A stretch of 64,000 nucleotides of DNA, taken from contig OZ005689.1 of the NCBI GenBank assembly GCA_963930775.1, positions 24,302,058 through 24,366,057 on the forward strand. Reading direction: 5' to 3'. This document shows, in pieces, positions 1-10,089 of the stretch; the stretch's first letter is position 1, and each line of letters opens with the position of its first letter. Both the position numbers and the translations under genes were made by a program. The DNA is from Cliona cf. orientalis. Taxonomy: Eukaryota; Porifera; Demospongiae; Clionaida; Clionaidae. The notes beneath the pieces are model-generated. The model was given only the letters and a program-made list of their open reading frames with translations, ran no database searches and was not told the DNA's origin.

Positions 1-152
1 AGTTGTTGCGCATGTGCGAGAGTGGTGGGCTGAGCCTCGGTGTCCTCTAGTTCCTTGAGACGGTTACCCAAGCGGGTTACAGAAGCGCGAACGACACCTC
101 TTCTTTGACAAAGTTGGGAGATATTGTGAGAAGGAGCAGTCTCTTCCGTCAT
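1..152 (-). CDS. 5' start of a gag-like ORF (BEL/Pao-like), cut by window edge
   Basis: An open frame starts at the ATG at 152-150 and runs off the window start without a stop (about 50 codons seen). It reads MTEETAPSHN and then a basic, helical stretch with SVTRLGNRLKELEDTE. Short basic helices of this kind open the gag polyprotein of BEL/Pao retrotransposons. The position fits: on the same strand, upstream, lie a primer-binding-like site (285-300) and an LTR-like block (305-780). The function would be a structural capsid precursor. The reading rests on 50 residues plus context, and another gene type is possible. Confidence 0.4.
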   Translation of the reverse strand, partial: MTEETAPSHNISQLCQRRGVVRASVTRLGNRLKELEDTEAQPTTLAHAQQ

Positions 153-284
153 GTCAACAGGTGACGATGAACGATATAGTAGAACAAACGTGATGGGCAC
201 TAATTAGAACGTTACTTGACTAGCTACAATTTTAGCATGTCAACCGAGATATGGCTAATGAACGATACTGGTAGTGTTAGCTAT

Positions 285-300
285 CTGGCTCGAAGGACCA
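285..300 (-). promoter_or_regulatory. candidate tRNA primer-binding site
   Basis: On the minus strand TGGTCCTTCGAGCCAG begins with TGG (the complement of a tRNA CCA tail) four bases inside the candidate LTR end and about 135 bases before the gag-like ATG. I did not identify the tRNA. Confidence 0.3.
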
Positions 301-304
301 TAAA

Positions 305-780
305 TGTCTGAGCCTATCTCGGTACGCTATATTTTCAACTGGTAAACTTCATGCACAAAACACTTTTTTATTTCACAGCACATGGTTATTCTAATTGAAC
401 AAAATTACAAAATTACGTTAAGTATATAAGAGAGAGTGACAAAACGAATAACGATCTTTACCAATTCCTGTCCAATAATAATAATAATAATTTTAATGAT
501 AATAAAGGTCAGGAAGCCCATTAGTCACAATATCATAGTACAATTATTTATAGTGATGAAACAATACTTCTGCGATGTTCAAAAGCACATGACACATATT
601 GACTCAGAGATGAATCTCCATTTGTCCACGTTATTTAGGTGGGGGAAGGCAGGAGTGAACAATAATTTGAGGAGTTAACAATAATTCAGAAGTGCACTTT
701 TCTCTTGCATTGTGTCATACAGGCTAGTCAAAAAGGAAATGACATTCATCTTCCACTAGGCTGTTTTGGCACAACCAACA
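305..780 (-). repeat. candidate 5' LTR of a BEL/Pao-like retrotransposon
   Basis: Read on the minus strand the block begins TGTTGGTTGTGCC and ends CAGACA, which are TG...CA ends with the TGTTGG start common in BEL-type LTRs. It abuts the broken end of the LINE ORF at 781 exactly. The second LTR lies outside the window, so neither LTR identity nor target-site duplication can be checked. An (ATA)n run at 477-494 lies inside. No ORF of note is present. Confidence 0.4.
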
Positions 781-3640
781 TTAGCGTTCCTCAGCAGGGA
801 TTGGTGTTGGCAGGTTATATCTACCAATTTCGAACCTAAGGGCATGTGTGCTTGTTCTTAGTCTTGCGACGGGTACTCTCATATGTGGTGGTAGTTCTAG
901 ATAGCTCTCGTTTTTGAATTCTTTTTTGATTAGTTTGTACGTTCTTAGCTTCCCTGTTGTCTCTCTGAGTTCAGATTGCCAATTTTGTTTGTACTGGTCT
1001 GTGAGTCTCTCTACTAGTTCCTGTTGGGGGTCCACAATAGCTGGGTTCAACCAGATATAGAAGAGGCCTGTACTGTCCAGGATTTGTTTGATGAAGTTTG
1101 CCCATGGGAGTGAGCTATTTGTGGCCAGACTGCAAGCATCTTTCACTAGTGGTGAGACGGTCCAGTCGCTGTGGACTCTCAGCCAAAACTTGATCATTTG
1201 CACTTTTCGTCTTATCACAAGAGAATATTGACCCAGTTCGCCATAGCATGCCAGGTTTGTTGTGGTTCTTGGAAGACCTAGTGCAAACTTGCAGAATTTT
1301 CTATGTATGATCTCCAGTTCTTCAGCATGTGCATATCCCCAGATTTCGCTGCCATACTCTGCAACCTCTGCTTGACAAGGATATCGAACAAGTGACAGAG
1401 TAGGCTTGGTTTTGGAAATGATAGTTTGGAGGCTCCCCGCATTAATGCAAAAAGGGCCTTATTGGTTTGATTAGCCAATGTGGTAATGGCTAACTCATTG
1501 GAGCCATTTTCTGTTAGAGTTATCCCAAGGTATTTATAGTTGGAACTGTACTTGACTGTATCTTCACCTATTTTGAAAAAGGGCATTGACTGATTCCTGG
1601 ATTTGTTGAATGTTACTACATTCGTTTTCTGTAAAATTTCACGTCCCATGTGCTGCAAAACTCATCTAACCTGTTCATGGAGTGTTGTAGCCCTTGTTCA
1701 GAGTCTGCTAGCAGCACTAGATCCTCTGCAAACAGCAGCAACTGGATTTTCAGGTTTTCCAATGCTATCTTTCCTGTTTCAAGGTAAGATTCCAAGTCAC
1801 TGATGTACAGGCTAAAAAGTAGAGGACTTAGGTTGCAACCTTGTTTCACTCCTTTTCAGCATGGGAAGGAAGACGAGAGCGTGCTATTCGCTGTGACTCG
1901 GCAGGAGGCTTTTCCATACATGGATTGTAGTAAGTTTAAGAGCTTAGTACTGACTCCCTTATCTGCGAGTTTGTTCCAGAGTAGATTGTGTTTAACTGAG
2001 TCAAAAGCTTTCTATGAAGCAAGCATAATAATTATAGCGGTTTGCGTCTCTTTTTAAATGCCTGTATTGCTGTTGAGAGTATAAAAATTGGATCTGTTGT
2101 CCTTCCACCTCTGAAGCCAAATTGAGCTTCATTTAATTTACCATTGGCTTCAGCCCAGTCTATTAGTCTGTCTCGGATAATTGCTGTGAATATCTTGCTT
2201 AGTACTGGGAGTAGAGTGATTCCTCTGTAATTGTTAGGGTTCTTTTTGTCCCCTTTCTTGTGAATTGGTATGATCCCGGTACTCCAAGAGTCTGGGTATA
2301 ACTCCTGTTCGAGAAGCTTGTTGAAGAGCGCAGTTGTGAAAGAGATAAGTTGGCTATTAAAGCATTTAAATATCTCCGGGAGTAGACCATCTCCTCCAGG
2401 AGCTTTGTTCCTTTTCAGTGCTTTGACGGCTGCAGTCACTTCTTCCTCAGTGATTGGCTGGTCTAGCATATCATTTTCTAGTTGTGGTGTACTATTAGTA
2501 AGATTTCCATTGCTCTTGGGACCGTCTAGCAGTGTCATGAAGTACGTTTTTAGTTCCTCCAACGAGTTGAGGATTTCTGTACTGCTTTATTCCTTGGTTA
2601 CTTCTGAGATTTTCCTCCAAAGTTCCCATGGATTCTTAGTTTTGAATTCCATTAATTCGGTGTGTAGTTCGGCGATAGCCAGCCGTTTCTTCTTTTTAAT
2701 CAGACTCTTATACGTCCACATGAGCTCTCTCTGTGTTGAGTCATTAAGATTTTCTTTTACTCTTTTAGCTGCTTTCTTAAAGCTCTTCTTTTTTTTCTTT
2801 ACATTCTTCGTCGAACCATGTGTTTCTGGGGAATGTGTTCTTGGTATTGGGTTTCTTTTTATTTCGGACTTGCAGAGAATCTTGGAGCAGGCATGTAAAC
2901 TTTTGTGCATATTCAGTTTGCGGGGGAGGTGGAAAGCTCTGCCTTAAGAGATGCTACCTTATTGCAGAAGTCTATTTGATAATGTTTCGGCAAGTTTTTG
3001 TACAGATGTGTGTGCACTAGCCTTACTGGTGTCTCTTCCAGTTCCATTTCATCTTCAAGCTCGTGTATATTCATTCTCTCTAGTACATCCTCTAGCAGAT
3101 TCTTTGAAAGCATATTCAGTCTGCATTCAGCTGCTGATGTGAAAAGAAGATCCAGGGTTTGTTGAGATGCGGAGGTCCAGTGGGCAGTGGTCTGAGTATG
3201 ATGAAATATCTCCTATTTGGAAATGTGGGACGTTATTTAGAAATTCCTCTGAGGTAATTGTGTAGTCTACTACGCTTGCTCCTCTAGGTTTATGGCAAGT
3301 GAAGGTCCCTTTGTTGTCTGGTCTAATGCGACCATTTGTTATCCGTAGTCTGCTGGCAATGCATAGGTTAAATAGTTCTCTGCCGTAGTTGTTGACTATG
3401 CAATCTTCCGACTTCCTTGGAAGCAGAGTATCTACCATGTAGTCTGGTGTCAGTGGGATATGTAATGCAGAGTCATGGTTTACGTAGTCGGGTAGTGAGC
3501 CTGTGCGAGCATTGAAATCTCCAGTCAGTAAGACGTGCCCAAAGGTCGAGAAGGTGGCAATCTCTTCTTCCAATATATGTGACCGTCTATGGGAAAACCC
3601 GCCATATGGGATTTTTTGTGAAAATTGAGTTTGATGCATC
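781..3640 (-). pseudogene. non-LTR retrotransposon (LINE) ORF2, endonuclease C-terminus plus reverse transcriptase, decayed
   Basis: Minus-strand order: the C-terminal half of an apurinic-like endonuclease (GDFNART near 3515; SDHCPLDLRI near 3180), a Lys-rich linker (2590-2910), then reverse transcriptase. The RT pieces read NKAPGGDGLLPEIFK and NYRGITLLPVLSKIF with FGFRGGRTTDPIFIL (2032-2562), KQGCNLSPLLFSLYISDLE (from 1849) and a thumb/C-terminal region (781-1658). ORF2 normally nicks the target and copies its RNA into it. Frameshifts separate the blocks at about 2590, 1850-2030, 1620 and 1220-1280. The catalytic FADD box reads FAED, so the first catalytic aspartate is lost. The copy is dead. 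The 3' end is cut at 781 by an LTR-like block. The upstream endonuclease continues at 5060-5241 and 9791-9990. The clade is not settled; Jockey/CR1/I-like groups are all possible. Confidence 0.85.
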
Positions 3641-3916
3641 TATGATAAGCTCTACCATAGAGCTAACTTGCATTCAAGTCCTAGACCGATCGCGCACTCT
3701 GTTATGGAGATACAGTGCTTTATTTGCGATCGCGCCACACCCTCAATGATAGAGAAATTACGGTCTAAAGGCCTTGCTATTTCCGCATACTACACGTGAC
3801 CCGGAAATCAATTAAATGGACCTGGGCGGAGCTGTTTGAAATGAATGTAAAGATCGAGCAAGAGTTGAATTTCGTTGTTGACAACGACAGCCAATTGTTC
3901 TTAGATGCCCAAAAAG

Positions 3917-5043
3917 CGGTTAGACTTACTTTTAGGATCTACCTGCGTACAGCCCGATTAACACCATGCCCATCCCAATTAACGCCGTGCGCATGCGGGA
4001 TTAGGCATATCTTGATCATGACGTAAGGTAGAAAGAAGGTGTCATGAAGGGCACAAAGTAAGGGAGAGTAAAATAAGATACTATTCGGCTGGGCATTGTA
4101 CTAGGCAAGAAAGAAAGAAAAAAGAGAACTACAAAGGATACTGTTCCGCTATGCATTCAAGAAGTTTCTCAAAGAGGTCCTGTCCATGGAATCTTTCTCC
4201 ATAGGCTTTCCAGGAGGTAGGTTGAGAATAGATCGCTGCTTGTGTTCATGACCCCCTGCCTGCGCATATGTCTTTTCACGCGGGACCAGTATCCATCAAC
4301 TGAATTTGTGTGGGCACCAGTGCTGGGGTCAACAAAGTTCTGGGAGTGGTTCACGGTCTGGTGCTGGTACCCAAGAGAAGAGAGGCTGCTGTATGCCCGC
4401 CATCCCTAACAAAATTAAACCAGTCAATGGCCATCCTTTGAGTGCACCCAACCTCCTTCGCTGCGTCAGTCACCCTCATCTAGATGAGTTTGCTCCAAAA
4501 ATAGAGCAGCTCAACAATAACATCGAGTTTCAGATGGCTACGAGAAAAGAAGCTGTTGTTTCTCATGCTTGTGAAAGTCTGACAGCCTTTGGAAGGGCAC
4601 CTCCAAGAGTACGAGCCTCGCCGCTGCACCATATGTAACACTGGCTCCCACACTTGGAACAGTTTATGTCCTGCACAAGGTGTCTGGTCTGCAGCCAAGG
4701 GATGACAGTCATCTCATCAGTTGCGACTGTCCTGACAAGCTTCTTGTGGGTCCAGTGAGTCGTCGTAGCAGCAGCCATCGTAGGTAGTTGAAGAATCGAA
4801 TTGTTGATGTTGAATAATGATGTATTACCCCCTCCATCCCTTCCCTTTATATATCCTTACTTTCCCGCCTTTTGACAGGACCTTTGACCCAGAGGGAATT
4901 ATCCTAGCTTTGAACAATTGCTGTACACTGGGCGGACGCTCACATTCACGCATGCGCACGGCGTGAACTTGGGGGCGTTAATTGGGATGGGCGTGGTGTT
5001 AATCGGGCTGTACGCAGGTAGATCCTAAAAGTAAGTCTAACCG
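3917..5043 (-). mobile_element. Merlin (IS1016/ISXO2-like) DNA transposon, internally deleted
   Basis: Long terminal inverted repeats bound a 1.13-kb element: the left end starts CGGTTAGACTTACTTTTAGG (3917) and the right end (5043) is its complement, with similarity running for about 70 bp through the ACCA(T/C)GCCCATCCCAATTAACG stretch. The interior encodes a Merlin transposase on the minus strand. No clean 8-9 bp target duplication is visible next to the repeats. The element lies in a segment (3641-5060) that interrupts the LINE endonuclease. Confidence 0.75.
4169..4778 (-). pseudogene. Merlin transposase with DDE core deleted
   Basis: Minus-strand order: an N-terminal zinc-ribbon region (TRHLVQDINCSKCGSQCYI, then SYSWRCPSKGCQTFTSMRNN), a helical linker TQRMAIDWFNFVRD typical of ISXO2-like proteins, then directly the C-terminal block HTNSVDGYWSRVKRHMR that carries the third active-site region. 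Roughly 100 residues that should hold the first two catalytic acids are missing between FVRD (near 4415) and HTNSV (near 4310). A frameshift also lies in the N-terminal part (4563-4698). The family catalyses cut-and-paste transposition; this copy cannot. The junction is consistent with internal deletion of the kind that produces non-autonomous copies. Confidence 0.75.
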
Positions 5044-5059
5044 TCACATATTCCAAACA

Positions 5060-5241
5060 CTATTTCTGGAGGATTGATGTGTTGAGGTTTCGGGGGTGAC
5101 ATACACAAGACACATATAAATCTTTATCGAAGCCAAAATAGGTCACACTTAGTTTGATCCAGTCTGTCTTCCAAGAAGAGTTGTAGCATGCTGAGTTTAA
5201 AAATTCAATTCCTTCTTTGATTTCATTCTTTATATAGCACA
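5060..5241 (-). pseudogene. LINE endonuclease, middle piece
   Basis: The minus-strand frame reads MCYIKNEIKEGIEFLNSACY and, further on, DWIKLSVTYFGFDKDLYVS. This is the middle of the same endonuclease domain whose C-terminal half lies at 3130-3640. It is separated from that half by the Merlin-bearing segment 3641-5060, and from the N-terminal piece (9791-9990) by the TTAA-flanked element 5246-9790. Joining across the TTAA at 5242-5245/9791-9794 gives an in-frame GSGGLMCYIKNE, which is how the three pieces were recognised as one insertion. Confidence 0.7.
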
Positions 5242-5484
5242 TTAAGGTAGCATTAAAGTGCGTGGGCGTGAGCATGAGGATTGGCTATTTCAACTTGCAA
5301 ATCGTGAGGGAGCGTGGCCGAAGAAGCCATACGAGTGCTTTTGGTCAAAGGTGGGCATGTCCAGAACCGGCCAGGGATTATTATGCGCGTGCAATTAGCG
5401 ACCGGAAGTGGCCCCTGAAGAAAAGACCGGTAATTGCCCACATCAAAGCATTTTTCTTAACTATTAACCGCAACGACTTATTAT

Positions 5485-6528
5485 ACACAAAGTAGAAAAA
5501 TGGGGAGTTTGGGAGCACTTGGGGGATAATTTTTACATGGGCACGCAGAATGGGTCGAAACTAGAGATTTGACTCGAAAGAATTTTGATTCACGCCTTAG
5601 AAATGAAGTTATGTTATGGCCCTTTGAAGTTTTCCCATGTTTTGTATAGGAAGCCATGCATTTGCACTGTTTTCCGCCCACGCGCTACGTGAAAAATGGG
5701 GAATACCCTTCATGCACGCATACATATTACGTTAACGACCTTTACCCGATTTGCTTTACATTGCTGTACATGTATAGGCTGCCTGCTTGCATTGTATGGC
5801 TCTATTATGTATCCAGCTCAAGTATGTGGTGGTCAGGACTTTTTTTCTGCTTAGTGTGTCCACTTCTTGTTACACACAAGTAGAAAAAAAACAATTTAAC
5901 GTAAAGTAATGTTTGAGACTCAGGGAATACATTCACGACAAATAATTGATATGAGCATGCAGAATGGGTCTTAACTAGAAGTTTCTAGCTAGGAAGTGGA
6001 ATTTTGATTCACACCTTAGAATTGAAGTTACGGCCCTTTAAAGTTTTCCCATATTATGTTTGTATAGGGAAACCATACGCTTGCAATATTTTCTGCCCAC
6101 GCGCTACGTGAAAAATGGGGGAATACCTGTGGTGTGTATTACTTAGAAACTTACAAAATTGGAGTCTAGGCTGTTTGCTTTGTATGGCTCTACTGTGCAT
6201 CCTAGGTGTATTATGTGGTTTTCTGGACAATTTTTTTCTGCTTAGTGTGCAGTGGCGGATCCAGGATTTCTAAAACGGGGGTTGTTTTAGAAGCCACGCC
6301 CACTTTATGGCAAAACCACGCCCACTTTGATGGTTTTTGAGACTAACTACCAGCCCTACCAGTCCAATCGATCCGTTTCGAACGAATTTTCTTCTAAAGC
6401 ATTCTAAGGTGAGCCATAGCAGCAGTTTTCTTAGTTCTATAGCCAGAAAGGGGGTTCCATTTAGTTTATCATCAGTACTTCTTAGTGTTGGATGCAGCCC
6501 AAAGGGGGGTACACTTGCACCCCCCTTA

Positions 6529-6559
<31 letters not shown>

Positions 6560-7710
6560 ATCCGCCACTGGTATGCATGCTAGCTTGAAATTACACACTA
6601 AGTGGAAAAAAATAAACTATTAAATTAATGTTTGAGACTCTGGGGAGCTATTCATGACAAATTGTTTACATGAGCATGCAGAATGGATCACACCTGGAAA
6701 TTTGATAGAACAGAATTTTGATTCACACTTTAGAATTAAAGTTGTGGCACTTTAAAGTTTCCCCATATTTTATAGTGAAGCCATGCATTTGCAATGTTTT
6801 CCGCCCATGCGGTACATGAGGGGCGTGGCTACGCGCATACAGTAACGTGACGACCTTTACCCACATTTGTCAAAATTGATGTTTTGGCTGCCTGCTTGCA
6901 TTGCATGCATTGGGTCTATTATGCATGTACGTGGTGATTTCTCGACTAGCTGTATTTTTCTGCTTAGTGTGTCCACTTCTTTTTACACACTAAGAAAACT
7001 ATTAAATAATTAATGTTTGAGACTCCGGGAAGCTATTCATGACAAACTGTTTACATGAGAACGCAGAATGGATCGCACCTGGAAATTTGATGGAACATAA
7101 TTTTGATTCATGCCTTAGAATTAAAGTTATGGCACTTTAAAGTTTCCCCATATGTTTGTATAGGGAAGCCATACAATTGCAATGTTTTCCGCCCATGCGC
7201 TACGTGAGGGGCGTGGCTACGCACGCACAGTAACATGACGACCTTTAGCCACTTTGGTCAAAATTGAAGTTTAGGCTGCTTGCTTGCATTGCATGGGTCT
7301 ATTATGCATGCATCCAGCTCAATTATGTGATAGTCTCTGGACTGTTTTTTTTTACTTAGTGTGTCCATAACTTGAAAATAAAAGATTTAATGTAAATAAT
7401 GTTCGAGACTCTGGGAAGCTATTCATGACAAACTTCATATGAGCACGCAGAATAGAATGGATCATACCTGGAAATTTCTTGGAAGTGGAATTTTGATTCA
7501 CACCTGTTACGGCCCTTTAAAGTTTTCCCATGTTTGTACAGGGAAGCCATGCGTTTGCAATGTTTTCATCAAAAACGCTGAATACCCATGGTGTGCGTTA
7601 GTTAGAAACGATATCAAAATTGGAGTATAGCTTTGCTTGCTTTGTACGGCTCTACTGTGCATCCTAGGTGTATTATGTTGTTTTCTGGTCTTTTTTTTCT
7701 GCTTAGTGTG
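5485..7710 (+). repeat. tandem array of five ~375-bp units with hairpin ends
   Basis: The units are about 5485-5859, 5871-6249, 6591-6972, 6985-7364 and 7365-7710. Each carries the same ordered landmarks: AATGTTTGAGACTC, GAGCA(C/T)GCAGAATGG, TTTTGATTCACACCTTAGAA, AAGTTTTCCCATAT, TTGCAATGTTTTCCGCCCA, and a T-rich tail before TGCTTAGTGTG. Unit ends are inverted repeats (ACACACTAAG...CTTAGTGTGT), so each unit itself looks like a small MITE arranged head-to-tail. Units 2 and 3 are separated by an inserted MITE (6250-6570). Units 1, 3 and 4 share a GGGGCGTGGCTACGC-type stretch only in part, so the copies have diverged. No coding signal. Confidence 0.75.
6250..6570. mobile_element. hAT-like MITE with a long poly-C tract
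   Basis: The termini are CAGTGGCGGATCC (6250) and the complement GGATCCGCCACTG (6570). This CAGTGGCG start resembles common short hAT-type MITEs. It sits between two units of the tandem array. Flanks are TTAGTGTG and GTATGCAT, which are not an exact 8-bp duplication. A 27-base C run at about 6531-6557 lies next to the right end; its length may be unreliable in an assembly. Confidence 0.55.
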
Positions 7711-8175
7711 CACGCTAGCTTGAAAAAAAAAAGAAAAAGCTAAGTAGGCCTAATTAAGCATGTGGGCGTGTTCCAGGCACTGTGTGCAGTGTGTGCGTGT
7801 GCATTAATGCAGGTTTTATTGTTACCGATTGGGTGTGGCTTCACAGGCCAGTGCTAGGACATTGGGGCCTAGGACTTGGCCGCGGCGATAGGTGGGCGTG
7901 TCCTGGATGCGGTGGTGACCTTTGGACCCCGCAAGGAGGCTTTGGGGGCGTGGCAGGAGGTCAAAGGTGAGGCCATGTCAGTAATGAGGCACTGTACGCC
8001 GGTGCGATCGAGGGGGCTGGACGGAAGCTGACGATGGTTTGAAGCGGATGGATGTGGTTGCGATGACGTGTTGTTACCCCGCCCACACAGGAAATGAGGT
8101 GAGCCCTTGTGTGGGCGGTGTGGCAGAACAGCCTTGAAGTGTTCGTTTGTTTTGGCCTTGAGGAAGCTGTGTGTT
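7711..8175. other. GC-rich non-coding stretch
   Basis: This stretch lies between the tandem array and the first TTAA MITE. It is clearly more GC-rich than the surroundings, with repeated GTGGGCGTG-like words. No convincing ORF, RNA gene or repeat was seen. It is probably body sequence of the 5246-9790 element. Confidence 0.4.
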
Positions 8176-8179
8176 TTAA

Positions 8180-8831
8180 CCGATTATAGGCCAAGAGGTC
8201 ATGACGTCATACGTATTGCCAACGCCGAATTGTATTCAAGAAAGTATAGTGACACAAATAAAGTGTCTTGTACAGCATAGCAGCACAGCCACACAGGCAG
8301 TACAGGCCTTCATGATATGTAAGACAGGTAGCTGCTACATTCTAGTACGCCGCTAGGGCGCTACTATACATACTATAAGCTACAAACATACACAAAAGCT
8401 TATAAGCTTACTAACCTCCATAATGGCCGCCGTCTTTGAGTCGCTCCCAGGTAAGCGCTTGGCTCTGTTGAAAAGCTCGTCATATCTGTGTAGGTATAGA
8501 CCTAGTCTAGCTATATACTTAGCGACAGAGCTGTAGCTCCTGCCCTGTGGTAGAAAACGTACCGCTCTCGTACCCGGATCGATCGCCATTATCGTCGATC
8601 TTCACAAAAACATTTTTAGTAGCGAGCGGTAGGTTGGGCCAACCGTGACCTCACGCCACAGGTATGCAAGGGAGGCCCCCTAGTAGTCATAGACAGGAAG
8701 CCAAAGCTATGGCTTCTCGTTCTTTGGAATGTAGGCGGTGCCATAGCGCTAATATAGCTGTACTGACGCCAATTGGCGTCAACGGCGGTTCGCGCGCATG
8801 ATGCCAATTGGCGTCAATGGCGTATAATCGG
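8180..8831 (-). mobile_element. TTAA MITE copy A (piggyBac-type, 652 bp)
   Basis: CCGATTATA at 8180 and TATAATCGG at 8831 are perfect inverted ends, flanked by TTAA on both sides (8176-8179, 8832-8835). Next to the right end lie two near-perfect palindromes built on GACGCCAATTGGCGTC. Near 8394-8450 is a block shared with copies B and C: AAGCTTNTAAGCTT, then ACCTCC, then ATGGCCGCCGTCTTTGAG on the plus strand followed by a splice-donor-like CCCAG/GTAAGC at 8450. This may be the retained first exon of the parent transposase. This copy lies in the opposite orientation to B and C. Confidence 0.7.
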
Positions 8832-9035
8832 TTAATCGGGATTGATTGTGGGCTTCCGGTGGACATCCGGTGGCCAGTCGGCACTTGATTGAGAATGGGG
8901 GTCCTTGAGACACAGGGTGATGCTTTTTTGGGCGTGGCCTGGCCCCTCCCTTCCGGCTCGGCTTCCAGTCCATTGAGGATATTAAATGAACACTTCCGGC
9001 TCTAGGAACCACACCCCTGAGACCTGGGCAATTAA

Positions 9036-9691
9036 CCGATTATATGCGAGATGCGCCTTAAGGCGCATGCGCATGCATGTCATTAAGCGCGAGAGACGCC
9101 TTAAGGCGCAAGCGCCATTATTGCTGTGCTATAGCCGCGCCCATCATTCCATAGTAGATTTGTTTGGGCTTGGCATCCTGTCTGAGGTTAGTACAGGAAA
9201 TACCTTACTCCAGTGTGGCTTCGAGGTCACTGTTGACCTTCAGAAAGGAAGTACTAACGAGATTACTTATCAAGATCGAGATGGCCACGATCGATCTAAG
9301 CGTTGAAGTAGCCTTGTTTTCTGCCACAGTACGTGCAGTACAGACATATCGCTAAGCATACAGTTAGACTAGGTGTATGTCTACCTTACTGTGTAGACAA
9401 AGTGAGATAAAGAGTGCTACTAACCACGGATGGACTTGAGACGGCGACGGTTTGGAGGTAAGTAAGCTTTTAAGCTTTTATGTTCAGAAATAGCGTACTA
9501 TATGTACATACGAAGCTAAAGTAACTAACTACGAAGGTTGTACAATGACTCCTTCGTGTGAATAAAGCGTCCATAGCTATGACAACCGTTCTAGGACGCT
9601 GTACAAAGACTAATAGCTAGTACACTATTTTTACATAAATTAATTTAGCAGTTACGGGTAATGACGTCATCTACATTCCGCGTATAATCGG
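9036..9691 (+). mobile_element. TTAA MITE copy B (656 bp)
   Basis: CCGATTATA and TATAATCGG ends are flanked by TTAA (9032-9035, 9692-9695). The subterminal palindromes have the same layout as in copy A but a different sequence: GCGCCTTAAGGCGC occurs twice near 9054 and 9101. The conserved interior block is at 9436-9483 (GACGGCGACGGTTTGGAG, then GTAAGTAAGCTTTTAAGC). The ATG seen in copies A and C is changed here. Confidence 0.7.
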
Positions 9692-9790
9692 TTAAAAGAG
9701 CGTGGTCACACAACATGCACCTCCCTTAAGACTTTGATGTGGTTTAGGTGTCATATTCCCCACCTCATGCCCACGCAATTTGATGGTACC

Positions 9791-9990
9791 TTAAACCGCC
9801 AGAACCTCTTTTTAGCATTTCTATTAGTGCATGATCGTGATAGACATACTGAAGTGTAACCCTGGATATTCATGTTGTAGGGATGATTAGGCTTGAGCCA
9901 AATCTCAGAAAACAGAACGATATCGTAATTAGTAAAGTACTCAATATTATCAATCAGCTTATCCATTGTTAATCCATTTATACTACGTAC
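9791..9990 (-). pseudogene. LINE endonuclease, N-terminal piece
   Basis: The minus-strand frame reads VRSINGLTMDKLIDNIEYF followed by NYDIVLFSEIWLKPNHPY, the start of an exonuclease-endonuclease-phosphatase fold with the catalytic SE(I/T)WL glutamate. It ends at a TTAA (9791-9794) in the phrase GSGGL, which continues in frame at 5245 downwards once the 5246-9790 element is removed. The 5' end stops near 9990, so the LINE is 5' truncated, as is usual for this class. Confidence 0.7.
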
Positions 9991-10089
9991 TTTGGTTATC
10001 TATATATGCGGAAGTGTGGGCGTGGTTCGCATAGCTCGCTATCACGTACATACAGCTAGTTCTCGCTTCATAGACCATGGAGTCGTTCT

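Larger units (their letters stand above)
5246..9790. mobile_element. 4.5-kb TTAA-flanked composite element inserted in the LINE
   Basis: The ends are inverted repeats: GGTAGCATTAAAGTGCGTGG at 5246 and, in complement, GGTACCATCAAATTGCGTGG at 9790. Both are flanked by TTAA (5242-5245 and 9791-9794). Removing the element and one TTAA joins the LINE endonuclease in frame (GGL/MCYIKNE), which proves the insertion boundaries to the base. TTAA duplication is the mark of piggyBac and Kolobok superfamilies. No transposase of its own is visible inside. The content is a five-unit tandem array (5485-7710), a MITE (6250-6570), a GC-rich stretch (7711-8175), and two ~650-bp TTAA MITEs in opposite orientation (8180-8831, 9036-9691). 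Confidence 0.75.

Noticed and set aside
3908-5052. Target-site duplication of the Merlin element
   Set aside because: Flanks (CCCAAAAAG versus TCACATATT) do not match; not claimed.
6270-6588. Poly-Gly and poly-Pro frames crossing a C run
   Set aside because: Artefacts of the 27-base C tract at the end of a MITE.
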